This document shows positions 6,056 through 6,129 of a stretch of DNA of 6,129 nt, one piece after another. Where the stretch lies: the NCBI GenBank assembly GCA_030594505.1, contig JAUVFC010000110.1, positions 1 to 6,129 of the forward strand. Direction: 5' to 3'. The position numbers and the translations under genes were made by a program. The notes beneath the pieces are model-generated. The model searched no databases and was not told where the DNA came from. It saw only the letters and a program-made list of their open reading frames with translations. Numbering within the stretch: position 1 is the first letter of the stretch; every line of letters begins with the position of its first letter. The DNA is from Desulfobacterales bacterium (lineage in GTDB: Bacteria > Desulfobacterota > Desulfobacteria > Desulfobacterales > C00003106).

Positions 6056-6129
6056 CTACTGCTTCTTGACGAGACAGTAGAGAGAGGTCGTGTAGTTGTG
6101 GAAAAGGTTGCGCCCGCCAAGTTGGGCAA
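6056..6129 (-). CDS. 3' end of an unidentified gene, cut by the window edge
   Basis: The last 23 codons of a minus-strand frame run from the window edge to a TAG at 6058-6056. The residues are AQLGGRNLFHNYTTSLYCLV followed by KKQ. Most third codon positions are G or C (about 17 of 23), and the amino-acid mix looks like a real protein end, which favours this frame. A second open frame in the same strand runs further, to a TGA at 6026-6024, one base before the kinase ATG, and ends RQEAVEERGRRLAGT. The two cannot be separated with certainty from so little sequence. No family can be named. The short distance to the kinase (about 33 nt, or 1 nt for the alternative) suggests one operon. Confidence 0.5.
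   Translation of the reverse strand, partial: AQLGGRNLFHNYTTSLYCLVKKQ

Overview
The window looks like a piece of a mid-GC (roughly 45-50%) Gram-negative chromosome, most likely from the Desulfobacterota (former Deltaproteobacteria). This placement is inference. It rests mainly on the hybrid histidine kinase, whose HisKA and receiver segments resemble kinases I associate with Desulfobacterales-type sulfate reducers, and on the gene order around era. All supportable genes lie on the minus strand, so they read from right to left.

Right edge to 4160: the last codons of an unidentified gene, then a hybrid sensor kinase with GAF-like, HisKA, HATPase and receiver domains. Its coding sequence becomes more AT-rich towards the 3' end. 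A 144-bp gap (4016-4159) follows. It holds a good sigma70-type promoter with a 17-bp spacer, pointing left, and a Shine-Dalgarno site in front of a TTG start.

4015 to 1269: a tightly packed three-gene unit. First comes an Elp3-like radical SAM protein without an acetyltransferase domain. Next is the ribosome-assembly GTPase Era, which overlaps it by 8 nt. Last is a RimK/glutathione-synthetase-like ATP-grasp ligase whose start lies 1 nt after the era stop. The spacing implies co-transcription and translational coupling. Two enzymes of unknown substrate tied to Era suggest a link to ribosome or tRNA modification, but that is inference.

1268 to 993: a gap with two structured elements. One is a long inverted repeat, 22-nt arms around a 78-nt centre, starting 22 nt after the ATP-grasp stop. 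The other is a small GC-rich compound hairpin near the next gene. Then comes a TIGR01777-type NAD(P)-dependent epimerase/dehydratase-like protein (992-99). The left edge (1-98) holds only a weak possible start of another minus-strand frame.

No tRNA, rRNA, CRISPR array, insertion sequence or phage gene is visible. Most of the window is ordinary chromosomal housekeeping and signalling. The least explained parts are the long inverted repeat and the radical SAM-era-ATP-grasp unit.
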